A DNA stretch of 64,000 bases from Paenibacillus glycinis (GTDB taxonomy: Bacteria > Bacillota > Bacilli > Paenibacillales > Paenibacillaceae), in contig NZ_JAAAMV010000034.1 in NCBI RefSeq assembly GCF_009909185.1, positions 1 through 64,000 on the forward strand, in the 5' to 3' direction. The position numbers and the translations under genes are program-made. Shown one piece after another: positions 43,872 to 53,006 of this stretch. Within the stretch, counting starts at the first letter, position 1; each line of letters starts with the position of its first letter. Below the pieces are notes generated by a model that made no database searches, was not told where the DNA came from, and saw only the letters and a list, made by a program, of their open reading frames with translations.

Positions 43872-45662
43872 ATGAGCAGCAATAAGAAAGTCGTCAAGAA
43901 ATCGATGGTCGTCTCGCTGGCCGGTTTGTTCCTGGTGTCGGCCGCATTGACAGGGTGCAGCAATGGAAGCAATAACACGGCGGCAACCGACGAACCGTCC
44001 GGATCCGGCACGAATGCAGGCGCATCCCAGACCGCCGGCGCGATCGATCACAGCAAGCCGCTCACCATTACCGTGTTCGACAATGCCGCCAATTATCAAG
44101 GCGAACAGACGGGATGGTACGGCAAGCTGCTCAAAGACAAGTTCAATATCACCTTAAACATTCTCGCTCCGCAGGTGGCCGGCGATCAGTTGTACAAGAC
44201 CCGAACGGCGGCGGGAGATCTGGGAGATCTGCTGATTGTCGATAACAGCCAGCTGGAAGAACTGATTCCGGCGGGTCTCGTCATGGATATGACGGATAAA
44301 ATCAAGACTGCGAAGTATCTGTCCCAGTACGTGGACAACCATTTCAAACCGTTCAACGCCGGCTTCGACAAAGTGAACCCGGAAGGCAAGATCTATGGTT
44401 TGCCGACGTTCGAAGCCGACACGTCGCCGACGACCTTCTCGGAAGAGATGCCTTACTCCAGCCCGATCCTGCCCTGGAATTATTACAAGGGAGTCGGAGC
44501 CCCCAAGCTGAACAATCTGGACGATCTGCTGAAAGTCCTGAAGCAAATGCACGAGAAATATCCGAAGTCGCCGGACGGCAAGCCGATCGTACCGATCACC
44601 CTATGGAAGGACTGGGACGGCGGCAGCATGGAGAACGTCCGCTGGCTCAGCAACTGGTACGGCTTCGAGCAGCCGGACGGCACGACGACGATCCAGTTGA
44701 ACGCAAAGGGCGATATCGTTCCGCTTATCGACGATAACAGCATGTACAAAAAGATTTTGCAGTTTTATTTTAATGCCAATCAGATGGGATTGGTCGACCC
44801 CGACTCGCCGACCCAGGATTGGAACAAAGTATCCGAGAAGCTGACCAACAATCAGGTTCTGCTCACCTGGTATTCGTGGGAGCGAGGCTTCTACAATTCC
44901 ATCGAACGAGGCCAAAACGGGGACGGCATCGTAGGGGTTCCGATCGCCGACACGCACCTTATTCAAAACAGCGACGCCTATTACGGCAACGGAATGGTAT
45001 TCGCGATCGGCGCGAAGGCGAAAAATCCCGATCGCATCATCGAATTCATGGATTGGCTCTGCTCCCCGGAAGGACTGCGTTACTACACGAACGGCTTTGA
45101 AGGCTTTAACTACGAGAAGACGGAGGATGGCAAGTCGAAGCTGACCGAAGTCGGACAGAGCGCTTTCCAAAAAAACACGCCCGTCCCGGACGAGTACGGC
45201 GGCGGCGGATATCAGGACGGACAGAGCAAGATTAACAGCATGATCATGAGCGACTTCGTCGTCGATCCGGATACGGGGGAATTCTATAACAGCACGTATT
45301 GGAAATCGACGATCGAAGCGAACAAGACGGCACTGACGACGGATTGGCAGAAAACGTATAACGCCGAGAATCCGACGGATTATTATCTGAAGAACAAGAT
45401 GATCGACGTCGTGCCGAATATCAACACGAGCCTTGGCGCCGATTCGTCGGATATCAAGAACAAGCGCAGCCAGATCTCGGACTATGTCAAGAACACCTCC
45501 TGGAAGATGGTTTTCGCGAAAAACCAAGCGGAGTTCGACCAGCTATGGACGAAGATGCAGAAGGACGTGGACGGCTTAGGCTGGAAGGATGTCCTGGCGG
45601 CGGATACGGTTAAGGCGCAGAAGATCGTGAAAATGCGTGCCGATGCGTTAGCCAGCAAGTAA
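43872..45662 (+). CDS. Extracellular sugar-binding lipoprotein, system 1
   Basis: About 596 aa, typical size for LplA/YtcQ-type binding proteins. Lipoprotein signal with lipobox LTGC (SAALTGCSNG), followed by a Ser/Asn/Gly linker. The mature part starts PLTITVFDNAANYQGEQTGW and has two alpha/beta lobes. ATG 43872 follows GGGGG; upstream in-frame starts are rejected for lack of ribosome binding sites. It would deliver an oligosaccharide to the two permeases just upstream. A terminator follows. Confidence 0.93.
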   Translation: MSSNKKVVKKSMVVSLAGLFLVSAALTGCSNGSNNTAATDEPSGSGTNAGASQTAGAIDHSKPLTITVFDNAANYQGEQTGWYGKLLKDKFNITLNILAPQVAGDQLYKTRTAAGDLGDLLIVDNSQLEELIPAGLVMDMTDKIKTAKYLSQYVDNHFKPFNAGFDKVNPEGKIYGLPTFEADTSPTTFSEEMPYSSPILPWNYYKGVGAPKLNNLDDLLKVLKQMHEKYPKSPDGKPIVPITLWKDWDGGSMENVRWLSNWYGFEQPDGTTTIQLNAKGDIVPLIDDNSMYKKILQFYFNANQMGLVDPDSPTQDWNKVSEKLTNNQVLLTWYSWERGFYNSIERGQNGDGIVGVPIADTHLIQNSDAYYGNGMVFAIGAKAKNPDRIIEFMDWLCSPEGLRYYTNGFEGFNYEKTEDGKSKLTEVGQSAFQKNTPVPDEYGGGGYQDGQSKINSMIMSDFVVDPDTGEFYNSTYWKSTIEANKTALTTDWQKTYNAENPTDYYLKNKMIDVVPNINTSLGADSSDIKNKRSQISDYVKNTSWKMVFAKNQAEFDQLWTKMQKDVDGLGWKDVLAADTVKAQKIVKMRADALASK

Positions 45663-45682
45663 AATTCGACGAAATGAATCCA

Positions 45683-45725
45683 AGAGGGATGTGTATTTAT
45701 CCATAATATATATCCCTCTTTTTAT
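45683..45725 (+). terminator. Intrinsic terminator after binding protein 1
   Basis: AAGAGGGAT / ATCCCTCTT with an AT-rich inner stem and TTTTTATT tail. Confidence 0.75.
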
Positions 45726-45748
45726 TGCAATCAAAGGGGGACGTTCCA

Positions 45749-47956
45749 TTGAGATTGGCATGCGGCAGCTACATCCTGCTCTTCAAGGAGGGCGGGATCG
45801 AGGTGCGAAAAAACGACCGAATCCTTTATTCCAACAAGCGGCCGATGTTCGTGACGGTAAAGACCGCGTTTGCCGTCAATGCGTTTTACGACGGCGCTTA
45901 CGCCGACATCGCCGCTTCCGGCGGAAATGTCGTGGCCCGGGGCACGGTGACCGTGCCGTCGGGTTCGGCATTTTCCTTCACCGACGTATACGAAGCCGCA
46001 GGCGCCGGGTTCAAAGTGAGCCGGACCGTGGAGGTGCTGGAGGCGCGAGACGACCTTGGCTTCTCCACCAAGGTTTCCTTGAAGATGGAAGAGTCGGATG
46101 ACGTCCGCGATTATAACTGCTTCGCGCCGGGCGTCTGGTACAAGCAAAACGAATTCGCGCCCGACTCCGCGATAGGCAAAGATTTGGACAACGAATATTT
46201 CTGGCGCATGGAGACCCGTTACGCCCTGCCGCTGTTCGCCATGCAGCATATCGCGTCGGGAGAAGCGGCGGCGCTGTCGCGCTGGGCGGCGGACGCAACC
46301 CTGCCGTCCACGGATATCGTAAGGTCGGAGAACATTACGGACCCGAAGTGTACCGTCGGAGCCATCGGGATGAGCAAGCCGGAAAGCAAGACGCTGAACT
46401 ATATGTACTACGGATTCGGCATACGCAGGGAGCTCGAGACGGAGGCGGCCGGCCTGTCGATCGATTACGTGTATCCGGGCGGCGACGGGGAGCTGCCTGT
46501 GAACAGATCCTATGCCGGCCTGGATTTCCGCCACCAGAAGCCGAAAACGTTCCAACGCGTGAATCATCCCGTAACGGCCGGCTTCACGCAAAGTTACGCC
46601 GTCGCCATCCACTTCGGCCATTACGGCGGCTTCCAGCCGATGATGAAGGAGCTCTGGCGGGTGACCTATGCCCGCCTGCGCGACAAGCTGTTCGAATTGG
46701 ATAACGAACGCCATTACCGCAACGGCATGAACATATTGACCCGGTACACGCGGCAGTACGGCGATTCGTACGGGTTGCCCTTTGCCTGCCAATTGCCCGA
46801 TATGGATATCTCGAGCGTATCCTTTCAGTTCGGCTTCGTGGGTCAGCAGCCGGGCATCGGCTATCAGCTGCTTCGATACGGCGACAAGGAGAACGTGCCC
46901 GAAGCCTTTGCCAAAGGCGTGGGCGTGATCGATTTTTGGGCGAATTCGGCCATGGCCGAATCCGGCCTGCCGCGGATGTGCTACAATCCGACCCTCCGGG
47001 GGTTCGAGCCGTATCCGCACTATATCCGGATGCTGGCCGACGGGATCGAGGCCGTCCTGGACGCCTACCTCTACATGAGGGAGAAGGGAGACGAGCGGCC
47101 GGCCTGGCTGGCATTTTGCCGAAGGACCGCCGACTGGCTGGTGGGCATTCAGCATGAAGACGGGAGCTTCTATCGCGCGTATAACGCCGACGGCTCCATC
47201 CGCATGGAATCGAAGTCCAACACCCCGAGCGCGATTCGTTTCCTGGTGCAGTTCTACCTGGTGTCCGGCGACGACAGCTATCGAGCCGCCGCGATCAAAG
47301 CCGGCGAATGGTCGTACGATCACAATTACCGGACCATGGAATACCGGGGAGGCACCTGCGACAACTCGGATATCCAGGATAAAGAGGCCGGCATCTACGC
47401 GTTATTCGGCTTCCTTGCCCTGTATGATCTGACCGGCGAGGACCGATGGCTCGAAGCTGCGATCGGAGCCGCCGACTATACCGAGACGTGGACCTACGCC
47501 TGGACGTTCCCCGTGCATACGATATGGCCGAAACATCCGTTTAATCGCTATTCGATCAGCGGTCAGAGCATCATTACGATCGGCGGCGGCGCCGACGTGT
47601 ACATGGCCGCCTGCTCGTATACGTACTACAGGCTCTATGTCATCACGGGCGACGAGCACTACCTGGATTTCGCCGAGTTTATCCATAAGAACACCCGGCA
47701 GTCGACCGATGTCGACGGCAGCATCGGATACGCCATGCCGGGCCTGGGACACGAAAGCGGCAACTTCGCGACCCAAACGCTGCAGAGCCACTACCATTGG
47801 CTGCCGTGGTGCACCTTCGTGGAGGTCGATCCTTCATCGAGGCTGCGCGACACCTTCGGCGGCTACGAGATCGCGGATGCGCAAAAGCTCCTTCCGGAGG
47901 AGCGGGCGAAGAGAAACCGCATTTACGATACGTTCGGAAGGGGAGCAAGGATATGA
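45749..47956 (+). CDS. Six-hairpin (alpha/alpha)6-barrel glycosidase-like protein, family not identified
   Basis: About 735 aa, no signal peptide, so cytoplasmic. An N-terminal beta-rich region (to about 280) is followed by an (alpha/alpha)6-type helical barrel with many aromatic and acidic motifs (GVGVIDFWANSAMAESGLPR, GGTCDNSDIQDKEAGIYALF, TETWTYAWTFPVHTIWPKHP, GIGYQLLRYGDKEN). I cannot place it in a named GH family. The likely start is TTG 45749, because AAAGGGGGAC lies eight bases upstream. It overlaps the GH43-like gene by 4 bp. It may hydrolyse imported glycans; the catalytic acids are not identifiable by eye. Confidence 0.7.
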   Translation: MRLACGSYILLFKEGGIEVRKNDRILYSNKRPMFVTVKTAFAVNAFYDGAYADIAASGGNVVARGTVTVPSGSAFSFTDVYEAAGAGFKVSRTVEVLEARDDLGFSTKVSLKMEESDDVRDYNCFAPGVWYKQNEFAPDSAIGKDLDNEYFWRMETRYALPLFAMQHIASGEAAALSRWAADATLPSTDIVRSENITDPKCTVGAIGMSKPESKTLNYMYYGFGIRRELETEAAGLSIDYVYPGGDGELPVNRSYAGLDFRHQKPKTFQRVNHPVTAGFTQSYAVAIHFGHYGGFQPMMKELWRVTYARLRDKLFELDNERHYRNGMNILTRYTRQYGDSYGLPFACQLPDMDISSVSFQFGFVGQQPGIGYQLLRYGDKENVPEAFAKGVGVIDFWANSAMAESGLPRMCYNPTLRGFEPYPHYIRMLADGIEAVLDAYLYMREKGDERPAWLAFCRRTADWLVGIQHEDGSFYRAYNADGSIRMESKSNTPSAIRFLVQFYLVSGDDSYRAAAIKAGEWSYDHNYRTMEYRGGTCDNSDIQDKEAGIYALFGFLALYDLTGEDRWLEAAIGAADYTETWTYAWTFPVHTIWPKHPFNRYSISGQSIITIGGGADVYMAACSYTYYRLYVITGDEHYLDFAEFIHKNTRQSTDVDGSIGYAMPGLGHESGNFATQTLQSHYHWLPWCTFVEVDPSSRLRDTFGGYEIADAQKLLPEERAKRNRIYDTFGRGARI

Positions 47957-49368
47957 AGAAACAAGGATTCAACCCTTATCTGCCGTCATGGGAGTACATT
48001 CCCGACGGCGAACCGTATTCTTTTAACGGCAAAGTCTACGTCTACGGTTCGCACGATCGATTTAACGGACATGCGTATTGCTTGAACGAATATGCCTGCT
48101 GGTCGGCTCCCGCGGAGAATCTGGCGGATTGGAGCTACGAAGGCTTGATATACGAGAAAACGGACGACCCGCTGAATCCGGACGGCAGCATGTGCCTGTA
48201 TGCGCCGGACGTCACGGTCGGCCCCGACGGAAGATATTATCTCTATTACGTGCTCGATAAGGTGTCCGTCGTATCGGTGGCGGTCTGCGATACGCCTGCC
48301 GGAAGGTACGCCTTCTACGGATACGTCCAGCATGCCGACGGCACGCGGCTGGGAGAGAAGGACGGCGACGAGCCTGCGTTCGACCCGGGCGTGCTGACGG
48401 AGGGAGAGAAGACGTATTTGTACACCGGCTTCTGCGCGGCAGGCGACCGGTCAAGACGCGGCGCCATGGCGACGGTGCTTGGTCCGGACATGCTCACCAT
48501 TCTGGAAGAACCGGCATGCGCCTTGCCAAGCGAACCGTACAGCGACGGGAGCGGTTTCGAGGGACATGCCTTTTTCGAGGCGCCTTCCATAAGGAAGAAG
48601 GGCGATACGTATTATTTGATCTACTCCTCGATCGTCATGCACGAGCTGTGTTACGCCACCAGCCGATTTCCGACCCGGGACTTCGTCTATCAAGGCGTGA
48701 TCATAAGCAATAACGACCTTCATATCGACTCGTACAAGCCGGCGGAAATGCCCATGTTCTATGGCGGCAATAACCATGGCAGCATTGTGGAATTGAACGG
48801 GAAGTGGTACATTTTCTATCATCGGCATACGAACGGCACGAATTTCAGCCGGCAGGGATGCGTCGAACCGATCGCATTCCGGGAGGACGGCACGATCGTC
48901 CAGGCGGAGATGACCTCCTGCGGTCCGAACGGAGGACCGCTCGAAGGCCGAGGAGAGTATCCCGCGTACCTGGCCTGCAATCTGTTCTGCAGCGACCAAG
49001 CGCTATATACGGGCGCGCCCGGGGAATGGATGGACAGCCGATTTCCGAAGATCACGCAGGACGGCAAAGACGGCGACGAAGAAGTCGGCTATATCGCCAA
49101 CATGAGGGACTCCGCGACGGCGGGCTTCAAGTATTTCCGCTGCGAGGGAATCCGGACGGTCCGCATTCGCGTACGCGGCTATTGCCGCGGCGCATTCGAA
49201 GTCAAGACAGCGTGGGACGGGCCGGTTCTCGGATGGATTCCGGTCGACTTCACGAACGTATGGACAGCCTATTCGGCGGACGTGATCATCCCGGACGGCA
49301 TTCAAGCGCTGTACTTTACGTACAAGGGTACTGGCGGGGCAAGCTTGGCTTCGTTCGCGTTGGCATAA
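47953..49368 (+). CDS. GH43-like five-bladed beta-propeller glycosidase
   Basis: 471 aa from ATG 47953 (overlaps previous stop). The N-terminal domain has the GH43-type layout: PYSFNGKVYVYGSHD (catalytic-base Asp), MCLYAPDVTVGPDGRYYLYY (pKa-modulating Asp), and GHAFFEAPSIRKKGDTYYLI (general-acid Glu). GH43 enzymes are beta-xylosidases or alpha-arabinofuranosidases. The C-terminal about 130 residues form a beta-sandwich (EVGYIANMRDSATAGFKYFR, then FALA at the end) like CBM6-type modules. No signal peptide, so it acts in the cytoplasm on imported oligosaccharides. Family is likely, specificity unknown. Confidence 0.85.
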   Translation: MKKQGFNPYLPSWEYIPDGEPYSFNGKVYVYGSHDRFNGHAYCLNEYACWSAPAENLADWSYEGLIYEKTDDPLNPDGSMCLYAPDVTVGPDGRYYLYYVLDKVSVVSVAVCDTPAGRYAFYGYVQHADGTRLGEKDGDEPAFDPGVLTEGEKTYLYTGFCAAGDRSRRGAMATVLGPDMLTILEEPACALPSEPYSDGSGFEGHAFFEAPSIRKKGDTYYLIYSSIVMHELCYATSRFPTRDFVYQGVIISNNDLHIDSYKPAEMPMFYGGNNHGSIVELNGKWYIFYHRHTNGTNFSRQGCVEPIAFREDGTIVQAEMTSCGPNGGPLEGRGEYPAYLACNLFCSDQALYTGAPGEWMDSRFPKITQDGKDGDEEVGYIANMRDSATAGFKYFRCEGIRTVRIRVRGYCRGAFEVKTAWDGPVLGWIPVDFTNVWTAYSADVIIPDGIQALYFTYKGTGGASLASFALA

Positions 49369-49388
49369 CGCAATCGCATAGCGGAGCG

Positions 49389-49418
49389 TTGTTCAGTCCG
49401 TTCGCGCCAGCCTATAAT
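49389..49418 (+). promoter_or_regulatory. Promoter of the orphan binding-protein gene (duplicate of 41745)
   Basis: TTGTTC (49389-49394), 18-bp spacer, TATAAT (49413-49418), then GAGAGCGTAACCA. Same -10 context and downstream AGGGGATGGCTATGAA as the promoter at 41745-41774. Confidence 0.7.
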
Positions 49419-49465
49419 GAGAGCGTAACCATGGCAGAGGCACAGCCGATGAAGAGGGGATGGCT

Positions 49466-51181
49466 ATGAACAAGGGGAGGACTCGTTCGATGTTGGCTCT
49501 GGTTTCGGTCATGATGCTCATGGCGGCGCTGGCGGCCTGCGACGGCAACGATAATAGGGACGGCAGCGGCGGCAACGCGGCTCCGGGCACGGAGGCGGCG
49601 ACGGGGCCTTACGGCAAATACGACCCGCCGATCGAGATCACGACCGTCCGCAACCTGAGCGACATCGTCGAGAACAACGTCCTGGGCGTGCTGAAGGACG
49701 AGAAGTTCGAGGATAACCGTTGGAGCCGGCTGTACTATGACCAGCTCGGCATTAAGATCAAATATAACTGGGTCGTCAAAGGCAACGATACGTCGGATCC
49801 GTATTTGCAGAAGGTGAACGTGATGCTGGCCTCGGGCGACCTCCCGGACGTCATACCGGTCAACGCCACTCAGCTCAAGCAGCTCGCCGACTCGGGTCAG
49901 ATCGAGGACATGACGGATTTGTACGACGCGTATGCATCCCCCGAGCTCAAGTCGATCCTCTCCGAGGAAGGTACGGGACCGTTCGACTCCGCGACGTTCG
50001 ACGGCAAGCTGATGGCGATTCCGCAGACGGGGTCATCGATCGAGCAAGCCCAATTCGTCTGGATTCGCACGGACTGGCTGGATAAATTGGGCCTGCGGCC
50101 GCCGAAAACGATGGACGACGTCCTGGCGATTTCGAAAGCTTTCGCCGAGCGCGACCCGGACGGCAATCACCTGAAAGACACGTTCGGCCTTGCCATTACG
50201 AAGGAGCTGTTTGGAGGATCGATGGGGCTTGAAGGGTTCATGGCCGGCTACGGCGCTTTTCCGAATATCTGGCTGGAGGGCCCGGAAGGCAAGCTCGTGT
50301 TCGGCAGCGTACAACCGGCGATGAAAAAGGCGCTTCAAGCCCTGCAAAACATGTACAAAAACGACGAGTTGGACGAGGAGTTCGGCGTCAAGGAAGGCAC
50401 CAAGGTCTCGGAAGTCATCGCGAACGGCAAAATCGGGATGGAGTATGGCCAGCAATGGAATTCCATCTGGCCCCTGCAATTGAATAAAAACCACGATCCG
50501 AGCGCGCAGTGGCGCGCTTTCCCGATCGTCTCGGAATCCGGCGAACCGGCCAAGGTTCCGCTCAAGTTCAGCACGACGAAGTTCTTCGCCGTCCGCAAAG
50601 GCGCCGCGCATCCCGAGGCCATCATCAAGCTGTTCAACATGCACGTGGAGAAGAATTGGGGAAAAACCCAGGAGAACGATTATTACTACGCTCCGCCCGA
50701 TGCGGAGAGCGTATGGCAGCTGTCGCTGGTCCAACCCGCGCCGACGAAGAAAAATCTGGAGCTGTACCGAACGTTGGACGACGTGCGCAGGACGGGCGAC
50801 AAGTTGAAGCTGACGGGCGAAGCGAAGGTCATCCAGCAGAAGCTCGACGCCTACGCGTCCGGGTCCAAGGAAGGATTCGCGCTATGGGGCTGGGAACGCA
50901 TCTACGGGGCCGAGGGAGCGGAGGGCATCGTCGATCAGTACGACAAAAGCAAGCAATTTCTCTTGGATAAATTCGAAGGCGCTCCGACCGCAACGATGGT
51001 GGAACGGCAAACGACGCTGGAGAAAATGCAAAACGAAGTATTCGTCAGGATCATCCTCGGCGCGCCGATCGAGGAATTCGACAAGTTCGTGCAGGATTGG
51101 AACAAGCTTGGCGGCGCGCGGATTACGAAGGAAGTCAACGATTATTACGCATCCATGAAGAAGCAGCCTCGTGCAGGTTAG
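49466..51181 (+). CDS. Extracellular sugar-binding lipoprotein (orphan, beside the two-component genes)
   Basis: About 571 aa. Lipobox LAAC in MMLMAALAACDGN, then a Gly/Asp-rich linker, and lobes typical of YtcQ-type binding proteins (WSRLYYDQLGIKIKYNW, PDVIPVNATQLKQLADSG, GKLMAIPQTGSS). ATG 49466 has AGAGGGG seven bases upstream; the in-frame ATG six bases earlier touches it. It has no permease partners of its own and is followed 58 bp later by the sensor kinase, so it may serve system 1, or act with the kinase as a sensing protein. Confidence 0.9.
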   Translation: MNKGRTRSMLALVSVMMLMAALAACDGNDNRDGSGGNAAPGTEAATGPYGKYDPPIEITTVRNLSDIVENNVLGVLKDEKFEDNRWSRLYYDQLGIKIKYNWVVKGNDTSDPYLQKVNVMLASGDLPDVIPVNATQLKQLADSGQIEDMTDLYDAYASPELKSILSEEGTGPFDSATFDGKLMAIPQTGSSIEQAQFVWIRTDWLDKLGLRPPKTMDDVLAISKAFAERDPDGNHLKDTFGLAITKELFGGSMGLEGFMAGYGAFPNIWLEGPEGKLVFGSVQPAMKKALQALQNMYKNDELDEEFGVKEGTKVSEVIANGKIGMEYGQQWNSIWPLQLNKNHDPSAQWRAFPIVSESGEPAKVPLKFSTTKFFAVRKGAAHPEAIIKLFNMHVEKNWGKTQENDYYYAPPDAESVWQLSLVQPAPTKKNLELYRTLDDVRRTGDKLKLTGEAKVIQQKLDAYASGSKEGFALWGWERIYGAEGAEGIVDQYDKSKQFLLDKFEGAPTATMVERQTTLEKMQNEVFVRIILGAPIEEFDKFVQDWNKLGGARITKEVNDYYASMKKQPRAG

Positions 51182-51239
51182 GACATGCGAAGGGATAAGG
51201 TTGAATCGACTAGGCATGATTGGGGGTTGAAGGAGCGCC

Positions 51240-53006
51240 ATGTTCAAAACGCCGATGTTTTCGATTCGCAACACGCTGTTTCTTCGGCTGATCTTTACGT
51301 TTTTGCTCATATTAACGCCCCTGATCATTCTAGGCGTCTATCTGTACCAATGGTCCATCCACACGGCACGAGAGGATATCGCCAAGACGGCGGCCTCCCA
51401 GACGACCTTCTATCTGACCGATCTCGAGAACGAGATCGAGCGGATCAAGCTGCTGCAATTCGGGCTGCTCGAAGACGAAGACCTGAACAAACTGACGCTC
51501 CTCTGGGATCGGATGGGGGTCATAGAGAAAACCGACAAGATCAATTCGCTGCGCAACCGGCTCTATCTCGTCCAGAACAGCAGCAAGTACATCAAAGAAG
51601 TAAGCGTTTACATCAATCCGATCGGACGCGTCATCTCGTCAGTCGACGGCGTAAGTCCGCTCGTTAAGACGCTGTACGACTCCGTTCTCTCCGTTTACGG
51701 CAACCGGAATACCCGCATTATCGAATGGAAGGACGGGCTGTACCTTAGCGCGGCGAAGCCGAGCGGCAGCCCGAAGGGACAGCCGTTATTCATCGTCGAG
51801 ATCGAATTGGACCAGCAGACGCTGACGGACGCGTTGGCTCAATTCAACACCTATTCCGGAAGCGGGTCCCTGCTGCTCTCGGCGAACGGCGGCATCCAGC
51901 TGGCGAGCGGCTCCGTCGCGACTTTCATGAAGGAGGCTTCCTCGTATGTGGCGCAAAGGAAAAACGCCGGCGACTACGGCGAAGCCAGGCCGTTCGGGGG
52001 ACATTCGTATTACACCATCTACGCCGGCTCGGACAAGCTGGATATGGCGATCTATCGGTTCATTCCGTCCGAGGTCATCCGCAAGCCTTTGGACAAGTTC
52101 TATACGTGGGCCTGGCTTTTTGCCGCGGCGGCGCTCGTCATCGTCGCCATCTATGCCATGTCGACGTATAAATTCATTCATAAACCGCTGCTGCGTCTCG
52201 TGAAGAGCTTCCGCCGGGTCGAGAACGGCGATCTGGAGCAGGTCATCACGCACGAATCGAAGGACGAATTCGGTTATTTGTACAGCCGGTTCAATCAGAT
52301 GGTCGCCAATCTTCGGTCGCTGATCGATCAGGCCTACCGGCAGAAGCTCATGGTGCAGCGTTCCGAGTTGAAGCAGCTTCAATCGCAGATCAATCCCCAT
52401 TTCCTGTTCAACAGTTTGTTTATCTTAAATACGATGGCCCGAACGGGAGATACGGAACGGGTCGAGCAATTCACGATCCAGCTCGGCGAATACTTCCGCT
52501 TCGTGACGCGCAGCGCCTCCGACGAAATCTCGCTCGCGCAGGAGATCCATCACGCGCGCACGTATACCGACATTCAGCTCCTTCGTTTTTCCAGGCGCAT
52601 CCGGGCGCGGTTCGAGGACCTTCCGGAGAAAGCCGCGCAGGCGAAAGTACCGCGGCTGATCGTGCAGCCTATTATCGAAAACGCGTTCGAGCACAGCCTG
52701 GAACGCAAGGAGGAGAACGGGGTGATCGTCGTTCGCTTCGGATGCGAGGCCGATGAATTCCGAATCGTCGTCGAAGACAACGGCGACGATCTGTCCGACG
52801 AGAAGCTGATCGAATTATCGAAGGCGCTGGCGAACCGGGACGAATATGCGGAGACGACGGGGATGGTCAATATTCATCGACGATTGACGATCACGTACGG
52901 CGATCGAGGAGGCGTCCGGGTCGCCCGAAGCGAGCTGGGGGGACTGCAAGTCACGCTTCACTTTCCATGGGAGGGACAAGCCGATGTACCGTTTGCTGAT
53001 CGTTGA
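51240..53006 (+). CDS. Sensor histidine kinase, YesM type
   Basis: 588 aa. N-terminal membrane helix (LRLIFTFLLILTPLIILGVYL), extracellular sensing domain of about 250 residues, second helix (WLFAAAALVIVAIYAM), HAMP (KPLLRLVKSFRRVENGDLEQ), then the LytS/YesM-class phosphotransfer segment QSQINPHFLFNSLFILNTMA (phospho-His in NPHF) and a HATPase with VVEDNGDDLS. ATG 51240 after GAAGGAGCG. It overlaps its response regulator by 23 nt. Such pairs sense extracellular glycans and control nearby binding proteins and glycosidases. Confidence 0.95.
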   Translation: MFKTPMFSIRNTLFLRLIFTFLLILTPLIILGVYLYQWSIHTAREDIAKTAASQTTFYLTDLENEIERIKLLQFGLLEDEDLNKLTLLWDRMGVIEKTDKINSLRNRLYLVQNSSKYIKEVSVYINPIGRVISSVDGVSPLVKTLYDSVLSVYGNRNTRIIEWKDGLYLSAAKPSGSPKGQPLFIVEIELDQQTLTDALAQFNTYSGSGSLLLSANGGIQLASGSVATFMKEASSYVAQRKNAGDYGEARPFGGHSYYTIYAGSDKLDMAIYRFIPSEVIRKPLDKFYTWAWLFAAAALVIVAIYAMSTYKFIHKPLLRLVKSFRRVENGDLEQVITHESKDEFGYLYSRFNQMVANLRSLIDQAYRQKLMVQRSELKQLQSQINPHFLFNSLFILNTMARTGDTERVEQFTIQLGEYFRFVTRSASDEISLAQEIHHARTYTDIQLLRFSRRIRARFEDLPEKAAQAKVPRLIVQPIIENAFEHSLERKEENGVIVVRFGCEADEFRIVVEDNGDDLSDEKLIELSKALANRDEYAETTGMVNIHRRLTITYGDRGGVRVARSELGGLQVTLHFPWEGQADVPFADR

